NCBI GenBank assembly: GCA_016703005.1
Contig: JADJCX010000001.1
Span: forward strand, 124,001 to 188,000
Origin: Flavobacteriales bacterium
GTDB taxonomy: Bacteria > Bacteroidota > Bacteroidia > Flavobacteriales_F > PHOS-HE28
DNA length: 64,000 bases
Direction: 5' to 3'
Shown: positions 1-8,358 of the stretch, one piece after another
How the letters are laid out: every line of letters starts with the position of its first letter
How positions within the stretch are numbered: the first letter of the stretch is position 1
The notes under the pieces: generated by a model
Databases searched by the model: none
Told to the model about the DNA's origin: nothing
The model's input: the letters and a program-made list of their open reading frames with translations, nothing else
Made by a program: the position numbers and the translations under genes

Positions 1-374
1 AGCTGATCGCCCACATCGCCGAGCGCCTGCTGAAGGCTAAACCAACCTTCCGGCAGGAGAACCAGCAGGTGATCATGGAGATCGTGCGCGACCTGCAGGC
101 CAGCCACGACGAACACAACTGGAAGGAGTTCGAAGCGCACTTCACCCGGGTGCACTCCTCGTTCTACAGTACGCTGCAGGAACGGTTCCCCGAGCTCACG
201 CCCAACGAGCGGAAGCTCTGCGCCTTCCTCCGCCTCAACATGTCCACCAAGGATATTTCGGCCATCACCCAACAGACAGTGAACAGCATCACGGTAGCCC
301 GTTCGCGACTGCGGAAGAAGCTCAGCATCGAAGGCGAGGAGACGAATCTGGTGGACTTTCTGCAGTCCATGTAG
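1..374 (+). CDS. C-terminal end of a LuxR-type HTH regulator (partial)
   Basis: The reading frame is open to the left window edge, so only about the last 124 residues are visible. The end contains a LuxR/GerE-like helix-turn-helix: the stretch ELTPNERKLCAFLRLNMSTK followed by an arginine-rich recognition helix ending in RLRKKL. In Bacteroidota this arrangement closes large sensor-regulators with Y_Y_Y or tetratricopeptide sensor regions that bind DNA directly. The sensor part lies outside the window, so the signal is unknown. The HTH call is firm; the overall family is inferred. Confidence 0.75.
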   Translation, partial: LIAHIAERLLKAKPTFRQENQQVIMEIVRDLQASHDEHNWKEFEAHFTRVHSSFYSTLQERFPELTPNERKLCAFLRLNMSTKDISAITQQTVNSITVARSRLRKKLSIEGEETNLVDFLQSM

Positions 375-558
375 GATGAAGAACCGCTTTTCGGTGGCTC
401 GGTAGCGCGCCTCGAGGTGATCCCCACAACGGCATGGCCATCAGGGAAATAGCCCCGCTTGTAATGCGGATGTAAGGGTTGCCAGCACTGCTTGTGCAGT
501 GGATGTTGGTGCATACGTGGTACCGAACGGCGGACGCCCGCTGACTTTCGCGGCCTCT

Positions 559-741
559 ATGTCGCACAGCACGCCTGACCCTGACAAGTCTCCTTCCGGA
601 ACGGACGAGGTAGCCCGTTTGGAAGAGATGCAACAACGCATGAAAGACCAGCAGGAAGCGTGGCGCAAGCTGTTGGAAAGCCTGGCTCAACTCAAAAGAA
701 AAACGAACGCTGAACCCACCACCGAAACACCGAACTCATGA
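559..741 (+). CDS. small charged hypothetical protein (60 aa)
   Basis: A 60-residue protein starting MSHSTPDPDK. An in-frame start at 499 would lengthen it, but the ATG at 559 begins the typical coding-like part. The centre (VARLEEMQQRMKDQQEAW) is a short amphipathic, probably coiled-coil helix rich in Glu, Gln and Lys. There is no signal peptide and no recognised family. Its TGA stop overlaps the ATG of the next gene (ATGA, 4 nt), which suggests translational coupling to the secreted delta-60 protein. Function unknown. Confidence 0.5.
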   Translation: MSHSTPDPDKSPSGTDEVARLEEMQQRMKDQQEAWRKLLESLAQLKRKTNAEPTTETPNS

Positions 742-2306
742 GAACAACACGACCCTTTCTACTGGCATCGCTCGGCTTTTTGCTGTGCGCTCCGCCAATG
801 CTCCGCGCGCAATCCGGCGAGCTCGACCTCACCTTCAACACCACGGGCTACAACGTGGTACAGGGGGGCTTCCAGGATGTTTATCAGGACGTGACCGTTC
901 AGGCCGATGGCAAGATCGTGGCGGTAGGCACCAGGCTCGATCCCGGTTTTTTGACCAGCGCACTGCGCATCGCGCGGTACAACACCGACGGCACACCGGA
1001 CAACAGCTTTGGAACGAACGGGATCGTGGACTATGTGCTTGATACGGCCCACTTCGGATACGCGGTGGAAGTACTGGCCGATGGCAAGATCCTGGTGGCC
1101 GGTGGTGTGAACGACGGTGTGGGATCGCTCCAGTGGCTGCTGCTGCGGCTCAATGCCGATGGTAGTTCGGACATCTCCTTCGCACTGGGCGGATCGCAGC
1201 TGGTGGACTACATTGATGGCAACGAGGACCTCGCTTACGAGATGGCCGTGCAGCCCGACGGGAAGATCCTGCTGGCCGGCGTAGTGGTGGACAGCCTCCA
1301 GCGCTACACGCCTGCCATCTATCGTTTCACCGATAACGGGTTCCTGGACATGAGCTTCGGAGTGGGCGGTCTGGCGATCGTTCCTGTGGTGGAAGCCGAG
1401 AACGAATTCTCCAACATCAAGGTGCGACCCGATGGCAAGATCGTGGCCACGGGGCACTATTCCAACGTGTTCAACGATTGGGGCGTGTTGGTGGCGCAGT
1501 TCGACACGAACGGTGTACTTGACCCCGCCTTCGGCACAGGTGGATATACTGTTGAACCCATCGGTTACATCCAGGCGGAGGCATACGGCTTGGCGCTCAC
1601 CAGCGCGGGCGACATCATTGTTGCCGGAACCACGAAGGATCTGAACATCACCTTCGACATGTTCGTTGGTCGCTTCACCGGTGCTGGCGTGCTTGATGCG
1701 TCCTTCGGCACGAACGGGTTCACCCTGTACGATGCCACGGACGAGAACATCGCGTACGATTGCCTGCTCGATGCGGACGGCAAGATCCTGGTAGGTGGAA
1801 CCACGGGTGGCACCTTCTTCGACAACCGCGACCTCACGGTGTGGCGCTACAATGCGGATGGCACATCCGACCTCTCGTTCAACCTGGACGGTGTAGCCAC
1901 GGCAGAGGTGCTGGGCTTCATGGATGAGATCAATGGCATCGCCCTGCAGGCCGATGGCAAGCTCGTGGTTGCTGGAAAGGCGAACAACGGGAATGAGAAC
2001 GATTTCGTTGTGGCCCGCTTCCTCACCACCGGCAGCACCGGACTGATCGGATCACCTGCAACATCCGCCCTGCTCGCCCCCAACCCGGTAGCAGCGGGAA
2101 GCACGTTGCACGTTGAATTGCCCACTGGGGCAGGCATGGTGCGCATGTTCGAACTCGTGGATGTCGCCGGCCGCCTGGTGGCGGATCTGCCGCTCATGAG
2201 CAGCGCGTTCTTGGATATTCCTGCCACGGTAGTGCCAGGTAAGTACGTGCTTCGTCCTGTGGGCAATGTGCTTCTGAAGCCGCTATCGCTGGTCATCACG
2301 CGGTAG
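738..2306 (+). CDS. delta-60 repeat secreted protein with T9SS sorting domain
   Basis: A 522-residue protein with a Sec signal peptide (about residues 1-25, ending LCAPPMLRAQ). The body has about seven delta-60 repeats, each marked by a variant of ADGKILVAG and a later D.SFG.NG turn; such repeats are predicted to form a beta-propeller-like fold. The last 80 or so residues start LLAPNPVAAGS and end with a short beta-rich tail, matching a type A T9SS sorting domain, so export to the surface or medium is expected. It overlaps the preceding small gene by 4 nt. A perfect 11-bp hairpin follows the stop. Ligand or function is not evident. Confidence 0.88.
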   Translation: MRTTRPFLLASLGFLLCAPPMLRAQSGELDLTFNTTGYNVVQGGFQDVYQDVTVQADGKIVAVGTRLDPGFLTSALRIARYNTDGTPDNSFGTNGIVDYVLDTAHFGYAVEVLADGKILVAGGVNDGVGSLQWLLLRLNADGSSDISFALGGSQLVDYIDGNEDLAYEMAVQPDGKILLAGVVVDSLQRYTPAIYRFTDNGFLDMSFGVGGLAIVPVVEAENEFSNIKVRPDGKIVATGHYSNVFNDWGVLVAQFDTNGVLDPAFGTGGYTVEPIGYIQAEAYGLALTSAGDIIVAGTTKDLNITFDMFVGRFTGAGVLDASFGTNGFTLYDATDENIAYDCLLDADGKILVGGTTGGTFFDNRDLTVWRYNADGTSDLSFNLDGVATAEVLGFMDEINGIALQADGKLVVAGKANNGNENDFVVARFLTTGSTGLIGSPATSALLAPNPVAAGSTLHVELPTGAGMVRMFELVDVAGRLVADLPLMSSAFLDIPATVVPGKYVLRPVGNVLLKPLSLVITR

Positions 2307-2333
2307 ATCCTTGTGGCGATCGCCATCGTTGTT

Positions 2334-2363
2334 GCGCAGCCCCGGTCTTGGTCGGGGCTGCGC
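2334..2363 (+). terminator. hairpin after the delta-60 gene
   Basis: A perfect 11-bp inverted repeat (GCGCAGCCCCG / CGGGGCTGCGC) with an 8-nt loop lies 27 nt after the stop at 2306. No T run follows, so it may be a Rho-assisted terminator or an mRNA-stabilising hairpin. The rest of 2364-2594 shows no recognisable feature. Confidence 0.5.
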
Positions 2364-2594
2364 GCTTCAGTGGAAGTCCGGCTCCTTGCGCGCTGTGGAG
2401 GGCACTTGGATGGCTCCGTGCGCGCGAAAGCGACCATTGCGCAGCAGTAATGGCCGTGTCCACAGGCGTTCATGTTCGAAAGTGGTGAACTGTGCGGTCG
2501 GATCCTTCGGAGAAGTTCGTCGTGACCAACCGATCGTTGATGAAGGACCAATGCCACGTTCGGCATCCTGCCCCGGCGTCGGTTCTTTTGTGGC

Positions 2595-3200
2595 ATGCCC
2601 CGCAAGCCGGTCACCGATGCACTCTCGCTTTTCGACACGTTGGTGTACACCTGCCAGTACCGCTTGGTGATCGACCCCGCGAGCCATGCAGCGGCGCGCG
2701 TCATGGAGTGGCGGCAGACGTTGCGCGAGCGCATCGGCAAATTCAATGAAGCTTACCAGATGCCGGGCATCGTGCTCTTCGGTGCTGAGCTGCCGCCGGA
2801 GTATGAAGGAACATTGGCCGATGCCATCGGTCGTGGCTCCAGCGGTTTTCCGCCGTTCGGCTTGAACCTCGGTGGCATGGCGCACAGCGAGGACAAGAAG
2901 TGCATCTACATCGACCTGAACGAGAAGGGCACCATAGCTGCCCTCCGCCAACGCATCGTGGACCATGTGCGTAGCAACCGGCGCATCAAGAAGTTGGGGG
3001 TGGAAGTGACGGAGCGCCCCATGCTCACCATCGCCAGTGGCCTGAAGGCCGATCAGTTCAACGCGGCGTGGGCCATGCTCGCACCACTAGGGTTCACGGC
3101 GCAGCAACGCGTGAGCGATGTAGTGCTGATGAAGCGTGAGTTGGATGCCACCAGCATCGATGAGCACGTGCGCACCTTTCCGCTGGAAGCGGAGAAATGA
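2595..3200 (+). CDS. 2'-5' RNA ligase-like (2H superfamily) protein lacking catalytic histidines
   Basis: A 201-residue protein with the layout of LigT-type 2H phosphoesterases: the first strand QYRLVIDP (residues 21-28), a first motif position at MPGIVL (56-61), a middle strand CIYIDL and a second motif position at RPMLTIASGL (141-150). Active members have P-H-I/L-T in both places. Here Gly58 and Met143 stand where the histidines belong, although the surrounding residues (RP.LTIA.GL) are well kept. Phosphodiesterase or ligase activity is therefore unlikely, and a binding role is more plausible. Family assignment is from motif resemblance only. Confidence 0.65.
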   Translation: MPRKPVTDALSLFDTLVYTCQYRLVIDPASHAAARVMEWRQTLRERIGKFNEAYQMPGIVLFGAELPPEYEGTLADAIGRGSSGFPPFGLNLGGMAHSEDKKCIYIDLNEKGTIAALRQRIVDHVRSNRRIKKLGVEVTERPMLTIASGLKADQFNAAWAMLAPLGFTAQQRVSDVVLMKRELDATSIDEHVRTFPLEAEK

Positions 3201-3221
3201 TCTGTGTGGCACGCATGCCAC

Positions 3222-3593
3222 CTAATGCCTCGAGGCGCGCTGCTTGCTCAGGAACCAATGCCCCAGGTAGCACACCGCCGGCGTGGCCCAGAACCAGAAT
3301 GCCGTTTTTATCAGGTCGGGTCGTAGGGCGAAGAGCCCTGCGAGGCTCAGCAGCACCACCACGCCACCGAGCAGTTCCCACTTGTAAGCGAGGGCAAGCC
3401 CGAGGATGGAAAGCATAGGAAAGAAGGCGAAAGCCAGAGCTTGTTCTGTCGTAGGAAAGGTCATCGCGTTGGGTCCGTTCGCATCGCCGAAGAGGTGGCC
3501 CACCACCATGACGAGCAGGAACAACAGCTCCAACGACCCCGATATCCAAGCGATCCACTGCAGGAGTCCCGCCATGCGATCCCGTGTTTTCAT
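3222..3593 (-). CDS. small integral membrane protein
   Basis: A 123-residue protein starting MKTRDRMAGLLQWIAW; an upstream in-frame start adds 13 unconvincing residues. Four hydrophobic stretches (about residues 6-32, 52-72, 74-92 and 98-115) predict a four-helix inner-membrane protein. It resembles small uncharacterised membrane proteins common in Bacteroidota. It is convergent with the 2H-like gene, 21 nt apart. No catalytic motif is visible. Confidence 0.6.
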   Translation of the reverse strand: MKTRDRMAGLLQWIAWISGSLELLFLLVMVVGHLFGDANGPNAMTFPTTEQALAFAFFPMLSILGLALAYKWELLGGVVVLLSLAGLFALRPDLIKTAFWFWATPAVCYLGHWFLSKQRASRH

Positions 3594-3708
3594 ACGTCCA
3601 AAAGAAATGGTTGTCGGCACCTGTCGCAACACCTGATGAAGATCAGTGATGTAAGGTATGGGATGACATAACGTTGATCACGCTAAAGACCACCAAGACC
3701 ACCGAGCC

Positions 3709-4116
3709 ATGCGCATCGCCGCAACCCCGAACATTCAGGATCTCTACACCAAGTTGGGCTATCTCTTTTACAGTATTGCCGCCATCGATGGCCATGTGCG
3801 TGCGCTGGAGGCTTCGGCATTGCACACCGCGATGAAGGAGTATTGGCTACCGCTGGAGGACAGCAGTGATGAATTCGGGACCGACATGGGGTATTACATC
3901 GAGATGGCCTTCGATGAAGCGGTGGAAAGCAAGATGGATCCCGACACGGCATTTACGTTGTTCAAGGAGAACTTCATGGCGAACCGCACCTACTTCCAGC
4001 CGTCGGAATGCGAGATGATACAGCGCACCGCTGCGGCCATAGCCAGCGCGTATGCCAACAACAACAAAGCGGAGTTGACGCGCCTCGCACATCTGGCCGC
4101 TGTGCTGCGGAGTTGA
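3709..4116 (+). CDS. TerB-like domain protein
   Basis: A 135-residue, wholly helical, soluble protein. The start (LGYLFYSIAAIDGHVRALEA) has the pattern of TerB-like domains, where a YxIAxxDGxV turn with acidic residues precedes a long helix; a later acidic segment (FDEAVESKMDPDTAF) would supply more metal-binding carboxylates. TerB-like proteins are linked to tellurite resistance and membrane stress, but a single stand-alone domain gives little functional guidance. Cold-shock and CsbD-like genes nearby fit a general stress neighbourhood. Confidence 0.6.
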   Translation: MRIAATPNIQDLYTKLGYLFYSIAAIDGHVRALEASALHTAMKEYWLPLEDSSDEFGTDMGYYIEMAFDEAVESKMDPDTAFTLFKENFMANRTYFQPSECEMIQRTAAAIASAYANNNKAELTRLAHLAAVLRS

Positions 4117-4266
4117 ACGTTCAGGTGGCGCCATACCAGCCTCTCTTGGAGGTGCCGTTGTGCTTGAAATGCGTGTTGAACGCTAAAATCCGAAAGGCCC
4201 GTGATCCTTTATTCCCGGTTGATCGTCGGCGCGGGGTACGGAGGGGTCTACCTTTCGCCCATCAAA

Positions 4267-4285
4267 CCCGGCCCTTATGGCCGGG
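4267..4285 (+). promoter_or_regulatory. leader hairpin of the first cold-shock gene
   Basis: A perfect 7-bp hairpin (CCCGGCC / GGCCGGG, 5-nt loop) lies 19 nt before the ATG of the cold-shock gene. Cold-shock mRNAs often carry structured leaders that respond to temperature, so a role is plausible but only inferred. No convincing -33/-7 promoter pair was found in the 150 nt upstream. Confidence 0.35.
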
Positions 4286-4304
4286 GGGTAACACAAGTAG
4301 TACA

Positions 4305-4496
4305 ATGGCAAGTGGTAAAGTAAAGTTCTTCAACACGGAGAAAGGTTTCGGATTCATCGCCCCCGATCAAGGCGGCCAAGACATCTTCGTACACAAGTCA
4401 GGGACCCGGGAGGATCTCTACGAGAACGACAAAGTGACGTTCGAAGTGGAGCAGACCCCGAAAGGCCTCAGCGCGATCAATGTCGTGAAGGCTTAA
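4305..4496 (+). CDS. cold-shock domain protein (63 aa)
   Basis: A complete single-domain CSD protein beginning MASGKVKFFN. It has both RNA-binding motifs: KGFGFI (RNP1) and DIFVHKS (RNP2). Such proteins bind single-stranded RNA/DNA with little sequence preference and act as RNA chaperones at low temperature or during growth. A longer in-frame extension upstream is rejected because the family begins at M-x-x-G-x-V-K. A hairpin plus T-run terminator follows. A second copy, about 60 percent identical by eye, is at 16099-16293. Confidence 0.95.
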   Translation: MASGKVKFFNTEKGFGFIAPDQGGQDIFVHKSGTREDLYENDKVTFEVEQTPKGLSAINVVKA

Positions 4497-4522
4497 GGAT
4501 CCCTTAGATCCTAGAACTGCGG

Positions 4523-4554
4523 AGCCCTGGCGAAAGTCGGGGCTTCGTCTTTTT
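4523..4554 (+). terminator. Rho-independent terminator of the cold-shock gene
   Basis: A stem AGCCCTG / CGGGGCT (7 bp with one G-U pair, loop GCGAAAGT) is followed by TCGTCTTTTT, 26 nt after the stop. This is a standard intrinsic terminator. Confidence 0.8.
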
Positions 4555-4578
4555 AGGGTAGGTCCGTCCGGCGGCCCT

Positions 4579-4926
4579 TCAGTTCGTTACGCTCAACGCC
4601 TCTGCATAGCGCTCCGTGTTCGCATCCCACTCTTCCCAGATGATGTTCGACTTCAACTCGGCGATCTTCAGCGTGGCCGACACCCAGTTGCCGTTCTCCA
4701 GCCCCAGGATCAATACCGGTCCGAAATAGGGCCGACTGCCTTTGGCGAAGCGGAAACAGGTGGAGTGTTGGTAGGCTCGACCGCCATCGTCGATCACAAG
4801 GCAGTGATCCTTTTCGAAGTCGATGGTGTCAATGAGTTCGGTGCCAAGTGTGTTGGTCACTTCGATGGGGTCAATGTCGATGACCTTCAGTGAACACTTT
4901 TCAGGGTCGATCTTGATGGCGCGCAT
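4579..4926 (-). CDS. hypothetical protein (115 aa)
   Basis: A soluble mixed alpha/beta protein beginning MRAIKIDPEKCSLKVIDI. The layout (a short N-terminal strand, a central LVIDDGGRAY segment, then FGPVLILG) slightly resembles DUF3846-type proteins, but I cannot assign it. It has no signal peptide or membrane segment. It follows the CsbD-like gene by 7 nt on the same strand, so the two are probably co-transcribed. Confidence 0.55.
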   Translation of the reverse strand: MRAIKIDPEKCSLKVIDIDPIEVTNTLGTELIDTIDFEKDHCLVIDDGGRAYQHSTCFRFAKGSRPYFGPVLILGLENGNWVSATLKIAELKSNIIWEEWDANTERYAEALSVTN

Positions 4927-4933
4927 GTTGGGT

Positions 4934-5149
4934 TCAGATGGATGTGATCAACTTATGCAGGTCCGCTTCGCTCATATTGAGCTTGGCGCACAACCGGCCG
5001 ATGAGTTCCGCCTCATGGCCTTCGGCAAAGAAGAGGTCGTCGTCGTTCAGGTGGCCGAACTTGTTCTTGAGCTTGAACTTTTTGTGCCCCCACGTACCGC
5101 TTGCGATCTTGAAATTGTTCGGCGCGGGGGTGATGAACGGATGCTCCAT
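4934..5149 (-). CDS. CsbD-like stress protein
   Basis: A 71-residue protein with the CsbD pattern: W-G-x-K-K-x-K-L-K-N-K-F-G-x-L at residues 20-34, then NDDDL, then an acidic helix with a G.....LIGRL motif, ending with MSEADLHKLI. CsbD-like proteins are small, abundant and induced by general stress (sigma-B regulon in Bacillus); their molecular role is unknown. It is probably transcribed with the following unknown gene at 4579-4926. Confidence 0.7.
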   Translation of the reverse strand: MEHPFITPAPNNFKIASGTWGHKKFKLKNKFGHLNDDDLFFAEGHEAELIGRLCAKLNMSEADLHKLITSI

Positions 5150-5355
5150 GGTGCTGCGATCATTGGTGCCCGAAGTCCGCTTGTTGATCGATCAGTCGAT
5201 CGGTAGATGAGCAGTGCCCGACTTGTCCGGACCATTGAAGACCATCTACAGGTCTTCGGAAGCTTGGAAGCGTGGCCAAGCGTGGGAACAAGGTAGGCCC
5301 GTATCAGTGGATCGGTGCTGGAAGTGGCGAACTTTACCGTCCATAGCCGTTCGCC

Positions 5356-5637
5356 GTGCGCTTTCTTCCCAACGAACACGCCGCCGTTGTAGCGGCCCTG
5401 CACGCGCGCGGAGTGGATCCAGCAACGGTTCTGTTCGTGAAGAGGCGCGGCCGCTTACATGTGCAAGTGCCCGGTCATACGGACACGTTCTGTTTCTTCC
5501 GGGAGAAGAGCACCAAATTGGATGGACAAGGCCGTTGGCAGGATCGCACGGACTACTTCATCGGTATGGACAAAGAGCAACCCTGCGAATGGTCTGCGGT
5601 GATGAGCGCATTCGAGCGCTGGCTGAAGTCGTCTTGA
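5356..5637 (+). CDS. hypothetical protein (93 aa)
   Basis: A GTG-started 93-residue soluble protein (MRFLPNEHAAVVAALHARGV...). The pattern of strands around TVLFVKRRGRLHVQVPG and FCFFREKSTK, ending in an amphipathic helix (FERWLKSS), suggests a small alpha/beta domain. No family is recognised. It stands alone between the CsbD pair and a convergent secreted-protein gene. Codon use looks like its neighbours. Confidence 0.5.
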   Translation: MRFLPNEHAAVVAALHARGVDPATVLFVKRRGRLHVQVPGHTDTFCFFREKSTKLDGQGRWQDRTDYFIGMDKEQPCEWSAVMSAFERWLKSS

Positions 5638-5642
5638 AGTGA

Positions 5643-5939
5643 TCAGTGCACCGGGCGGAGCAAGCCCTTGCCGTCCAGCTCTTGTGTTTGTTGTACATCG
5701 CCCAAGCGGAACATCACGGGCATGGGCAGCCATCGGTTCAATTTCACTTCGGCTTTGCAGAAGAAGCCCAAGTCCGTGTACCGATAAGGCGACGGCATGT
5801 GGAGCAGGTCGATCATGGCGGGAGCCATAAGCGTATCGCTTTTCAGCGGCAGCGCTCCGCTCGATTGCGCAGGCGCGCGCTGGCACAGCAGCATACATGC
5901 TGCCAGCGTCGCACTGAGGTGAAGAATGGTTCTGGTCAT
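5643..5939 (-). CDS. small secreted/periplasmic hypothetical protein
   Basis: A 98-residue protein with a signal peptide (MTRTILHLSATLAACMLLCQ, cleavage near APAQ-S). The mature part contains LLHMPSPYRYTDLGFFCK and MPVMFRLGDVQ, a pattern I recognise from short exported proteins that recur in Bacteroidota next to cell-envelope genes. There is a single cysteine in the mature part. Function unknown. It ends 5 nt after the convergent upstream gene. Confidence 0.65.
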   Translation of the reverse strand: MTRTILHLSATLAACMLLCQRAPAQSSGALPLKSDTLMAPAMIDLLHMPSPYRYTDLGFFCKAEVKLNRWLPMPVMFRLGDVQQTQELDGKGLLRPVH

Positions 5940-6077
5940 TCGCGCACATCAAAGGAACAGTGTTCCACCCGGTTCGCATGTCGCTGTCGCGACTTCGCTG
6001 TTGTACTTCGGCACAATGGTGGGTCCGGGACGTTGAGCGCGCGCGTGCTTTCAAAAGCGAACTTTCGCCACTGACCG

Positions 6078-8345
6078 ATGACCACTGAGCTTGAGATCAC
6101 CGAAATGGCGGCGCTCGCCGCACGCTTCGTCAACTCCACCGGTCGGCATGTATTCCTCACCGGCAAAGCGGGCACGGGCAAAACCACCTTCCTGCGGCAG
6201 CTGGCCAAAAGCACGCACAAGCGCTATGTGATCCTGGCGCCCACCGGCATTGCCGCGCTCAACGCGAGGGGCGTCACCATACACAGTCAGTTCCTGCTGC
6301 CGTTCGGTTCGTTCATACCGGAGAAGCAGTTGCCCGAGGGGGTGGGGGAGTTCGGTGCCTTTCACGATCAGGACACGCTCACGCGAAGGCATCCATTGAA
6401 CACCATTCGCCGCAACGTGCTGCGCGAAGTGGATCTGCTGATCATTGATGAAGTGAGCATGCTGCGCGCTGACTTGCTTGATGCCATCGACTTCCGCATG
6501 CGGAGCGTGCGCCAGAACCGGTACCAGAGTCTCGGCGGTGCCCAAGTGCTGCTCATCGGCGACCTCTACCAACTGCCGCCCGTGGTGAAGGACGATGAAC
6601 TGCGCGTGCTGAAACGCTGGTACAGCAGTCCGCACTTCTTCGAGGCGCGCGTGATCAAGGAGCACGGCTACGCGCACATCGAACTCGATAAGATCTTCCG
6701 GCAGCAGGACGGCAACTTCATCCACATCCTCAACAACCTGCGCAACAATACCGTAGCGCCCGAGGACATCACGGAACTCAACAAACACTTCAAGCCTGAG
6801 ATCAGTACGCAGGACAGCGAGGGTGTCGTTACCCTTACCACACACAACTACAAAGCCGATGAACTGAACCAGCGTGCGCTGGCCGCGCTGCCCGGACAGG
6901 TCTTCGGCTACGATGCGGTGATAGAACCCGACTTTCCGGAGAGCATGTACCCGGTGCTGCAACGCATCGAACTGAAAGTGGGCGCACAGATCATGTTCGT
7001 GAAGAACGACCAGGACAAAGCCTACTTCAATGGCAAACTGGCCAAGGTGGAAGCGCTGGACAAGGATGGCATCACCGTGCGGATGGATGATGGCGGCGCG
7101 TACAAATTGAAGCGCGAGATCTGGGAGAACAAACGCTACGTGGTGAACGCGAACACCAAGGAGCAGAACGAGGAAGTCCTCGGCACCTTCGAGCAGTATC
7201 CGATCAAACTCGCATGGGCCATAACGGTGCATAAGAGCCAGGGCCTCACCTTCGACAAGGCCATCATCGATGTGGGGCAGGCCTTCGCACCGGGACAGGT
7301 GTACGTGGCACTATCGCGGTTGCGCAGCTTGGACGGATTGATCCTACGCACGCGCATCGACCCCAGCGTGGTGAGCAGCGATAGGGATGTGGTGGCCTTC
7401 ACCAACAGAGGCTTCCAACAAGAGCCATTGCCGCAGCAACTGAAGGCAAGCCAACGCGAGTACCTGAAGTTGCTGCTCGCCGGCACTTTCGACTTCAGCG
7501 ACATGCTGCGCAAAGTGGAATACACGCAGAAGGACCATCCGGAAACGGCCGAGTTCGAGGATGATAGCATGAAGACCGCGCTGAAACTCTTCCAAGAAAA
7601 ACTGCGCAGCGAAGAAGAGAACACCCAGCGCTTCCGTGGTCAGCTGATGCGCCTGCTGCAAGAAGACAAACGCGATGAGCTGTTGGTACGCATTGAAAAG
7701 GGTGGCGCGTACTACGGCGACATGATGCAAGCGAGCATGAAGGCGCTCTTCCAGCACATGGCGCAGGTGGAAATGCTGAGCCGCACCAAGGAGTATGTGA
7801 ACGCGTTGAAGGAGATCGATGGCATGCTGATGAAGAAGGTGGCCACCATTGCCAAGGTGGGCTACATCACCACGTGCATACTGAACGGCGAAGAGGTGCA
7901 GAAGCAAGCGGACCAGGAGAAACGATCGGCGGCCAAACGCGCCGCCATGGTGGGCGAGGTGCGCGCATGGGCAGAAGAGAACAAACCAAAGACGAGCACC
8001 AAGACCGGTCGCAAGCGCAAGGCCGGTGGTAAGAAGGATAAGCCCGCAAAGGGCAGCACGTACGAGGCAACTTACTCCCTACGGAAGGAAGGCCTGACCC
8101 TTGAAGAGATCGCTGCCAAACGCTCCATGGCGAAGAGCACCATCGAAGGGCACTTCGCGCGCGGCATTGCGGAAGGTGCGCTCGACATCGACGGTTTTAT
8201 GCCCGAAGCCGAGCGCGATGCCATTGCCGACTGGATGCGCGAGAACCCTAAGGACGGACTGAACGGCGCTGCGGGCCATTTCGACGGACGATTCAGCTAC
8301 GGCCAACTACGGATCGTGCAGGCGTGGGTGAAGAAGGAGGAATAG
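6078..8345 (+). CDS. PIF1/RecD-like helicase with C-terminal HTH domain
   Basis: A 755-residue superfamily 1B helicase. Walker A is GKAGTGKTT (residues 29-37), Walker B is IIDEVSM (122-128), and a late helicase motif AITVHKSQGLTFD is typical of PIF1/RecD-like proteins. After the core come a helical region with long charged helices (about 480-640), a Lys-rich linker (about 645-675) and a helix-turn-helix segment (ATYSLRKEGLTLEEIAAKRS) of the HTH_40 kind, as in many Bacteroidota helicases of this type. It probably unwinds DNA 5'-3' in repair or replication restart. The convergent SRAP gene next door also deals with DNA damage. Confidence 0.9.
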   Translation: MTTELEITEMAALAARFVNSTGRHVFLTGKAGTGKTTFLRQLAKSTHKRYVILAPTGIAALNARGVTIHSQFLLPFGSFIPEKQLPEGVGEFGAFHDQDTLTRRHPLNTIRRNVLREVDLLIIDEVSMLRADLLDAIDFRMRSVRQNRYQSLGGAQVLLIGDLYQLPPVVKDDELRVLKRWYSSPHFFEARVIKEHGYAHIELDKIFRQQDGNFIHILNNLRNNTVAPEDITELNKHFKPEISTQDSEGVVTLTTHNYKADELNQRALAALPGQVFGYDAVIEPDFPESMYPVLQRIELKVGAQIMFVKNDQDKAYFNGKLAKVEALDKDGITVRMDDGGAYKLKREIWENKRYVVNANTKEQNEEVLGTFEQYPIKLAWAITVHKSQGLTFDKAIIDVGQAFAPGQVYVALSRLRSLDGLILRTRIDPSVVSSDRDVVAFTNRGFQQEPLPQQLKASQREYLKLLLAGTFDFSDMLRKVEYTQKDHPETAEFEDDSMKTALKLFQEKLRSEEENTQRFRGQLMRLLQEDKRDELLVRIEKGGAYYGDMMQASMKALFQHMAQVEMLSRTKEYVNALKEIDGMLMKKVATIAKVGYITTCILNGEEVQKQADQEKRSAAKRAAMVGEVRAWAEENKPKTSTKTGRKRKAGGKKDKPAKGSTYEATYSLRKEGLTLEEIAAKRSMAKSTIEGHFARGIAEGALDIDGFMPEAERDAIADWMRENPKDGLNGAAGHFDGRFSYGQLRIVQAWVKKEE

Positions 8346-8358
8346 GGTCAGGTCCTGA

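Noticed and set aside
4225..4256. Promoter for the first cold-shock gene using TACCTTTC as -7 box
   Set aside because: No TTG lies 17-19 nt upstream; the nearest is 27 nt away.
6051..7232. Long minus-strand open frame (393 codons) opposite the helicase
   Set aside because: It has His/Val-rich low-diversity sequence typical of the antisense of GC-rich genes and no recognisable family. The plus-strand helicase has intact motifs.
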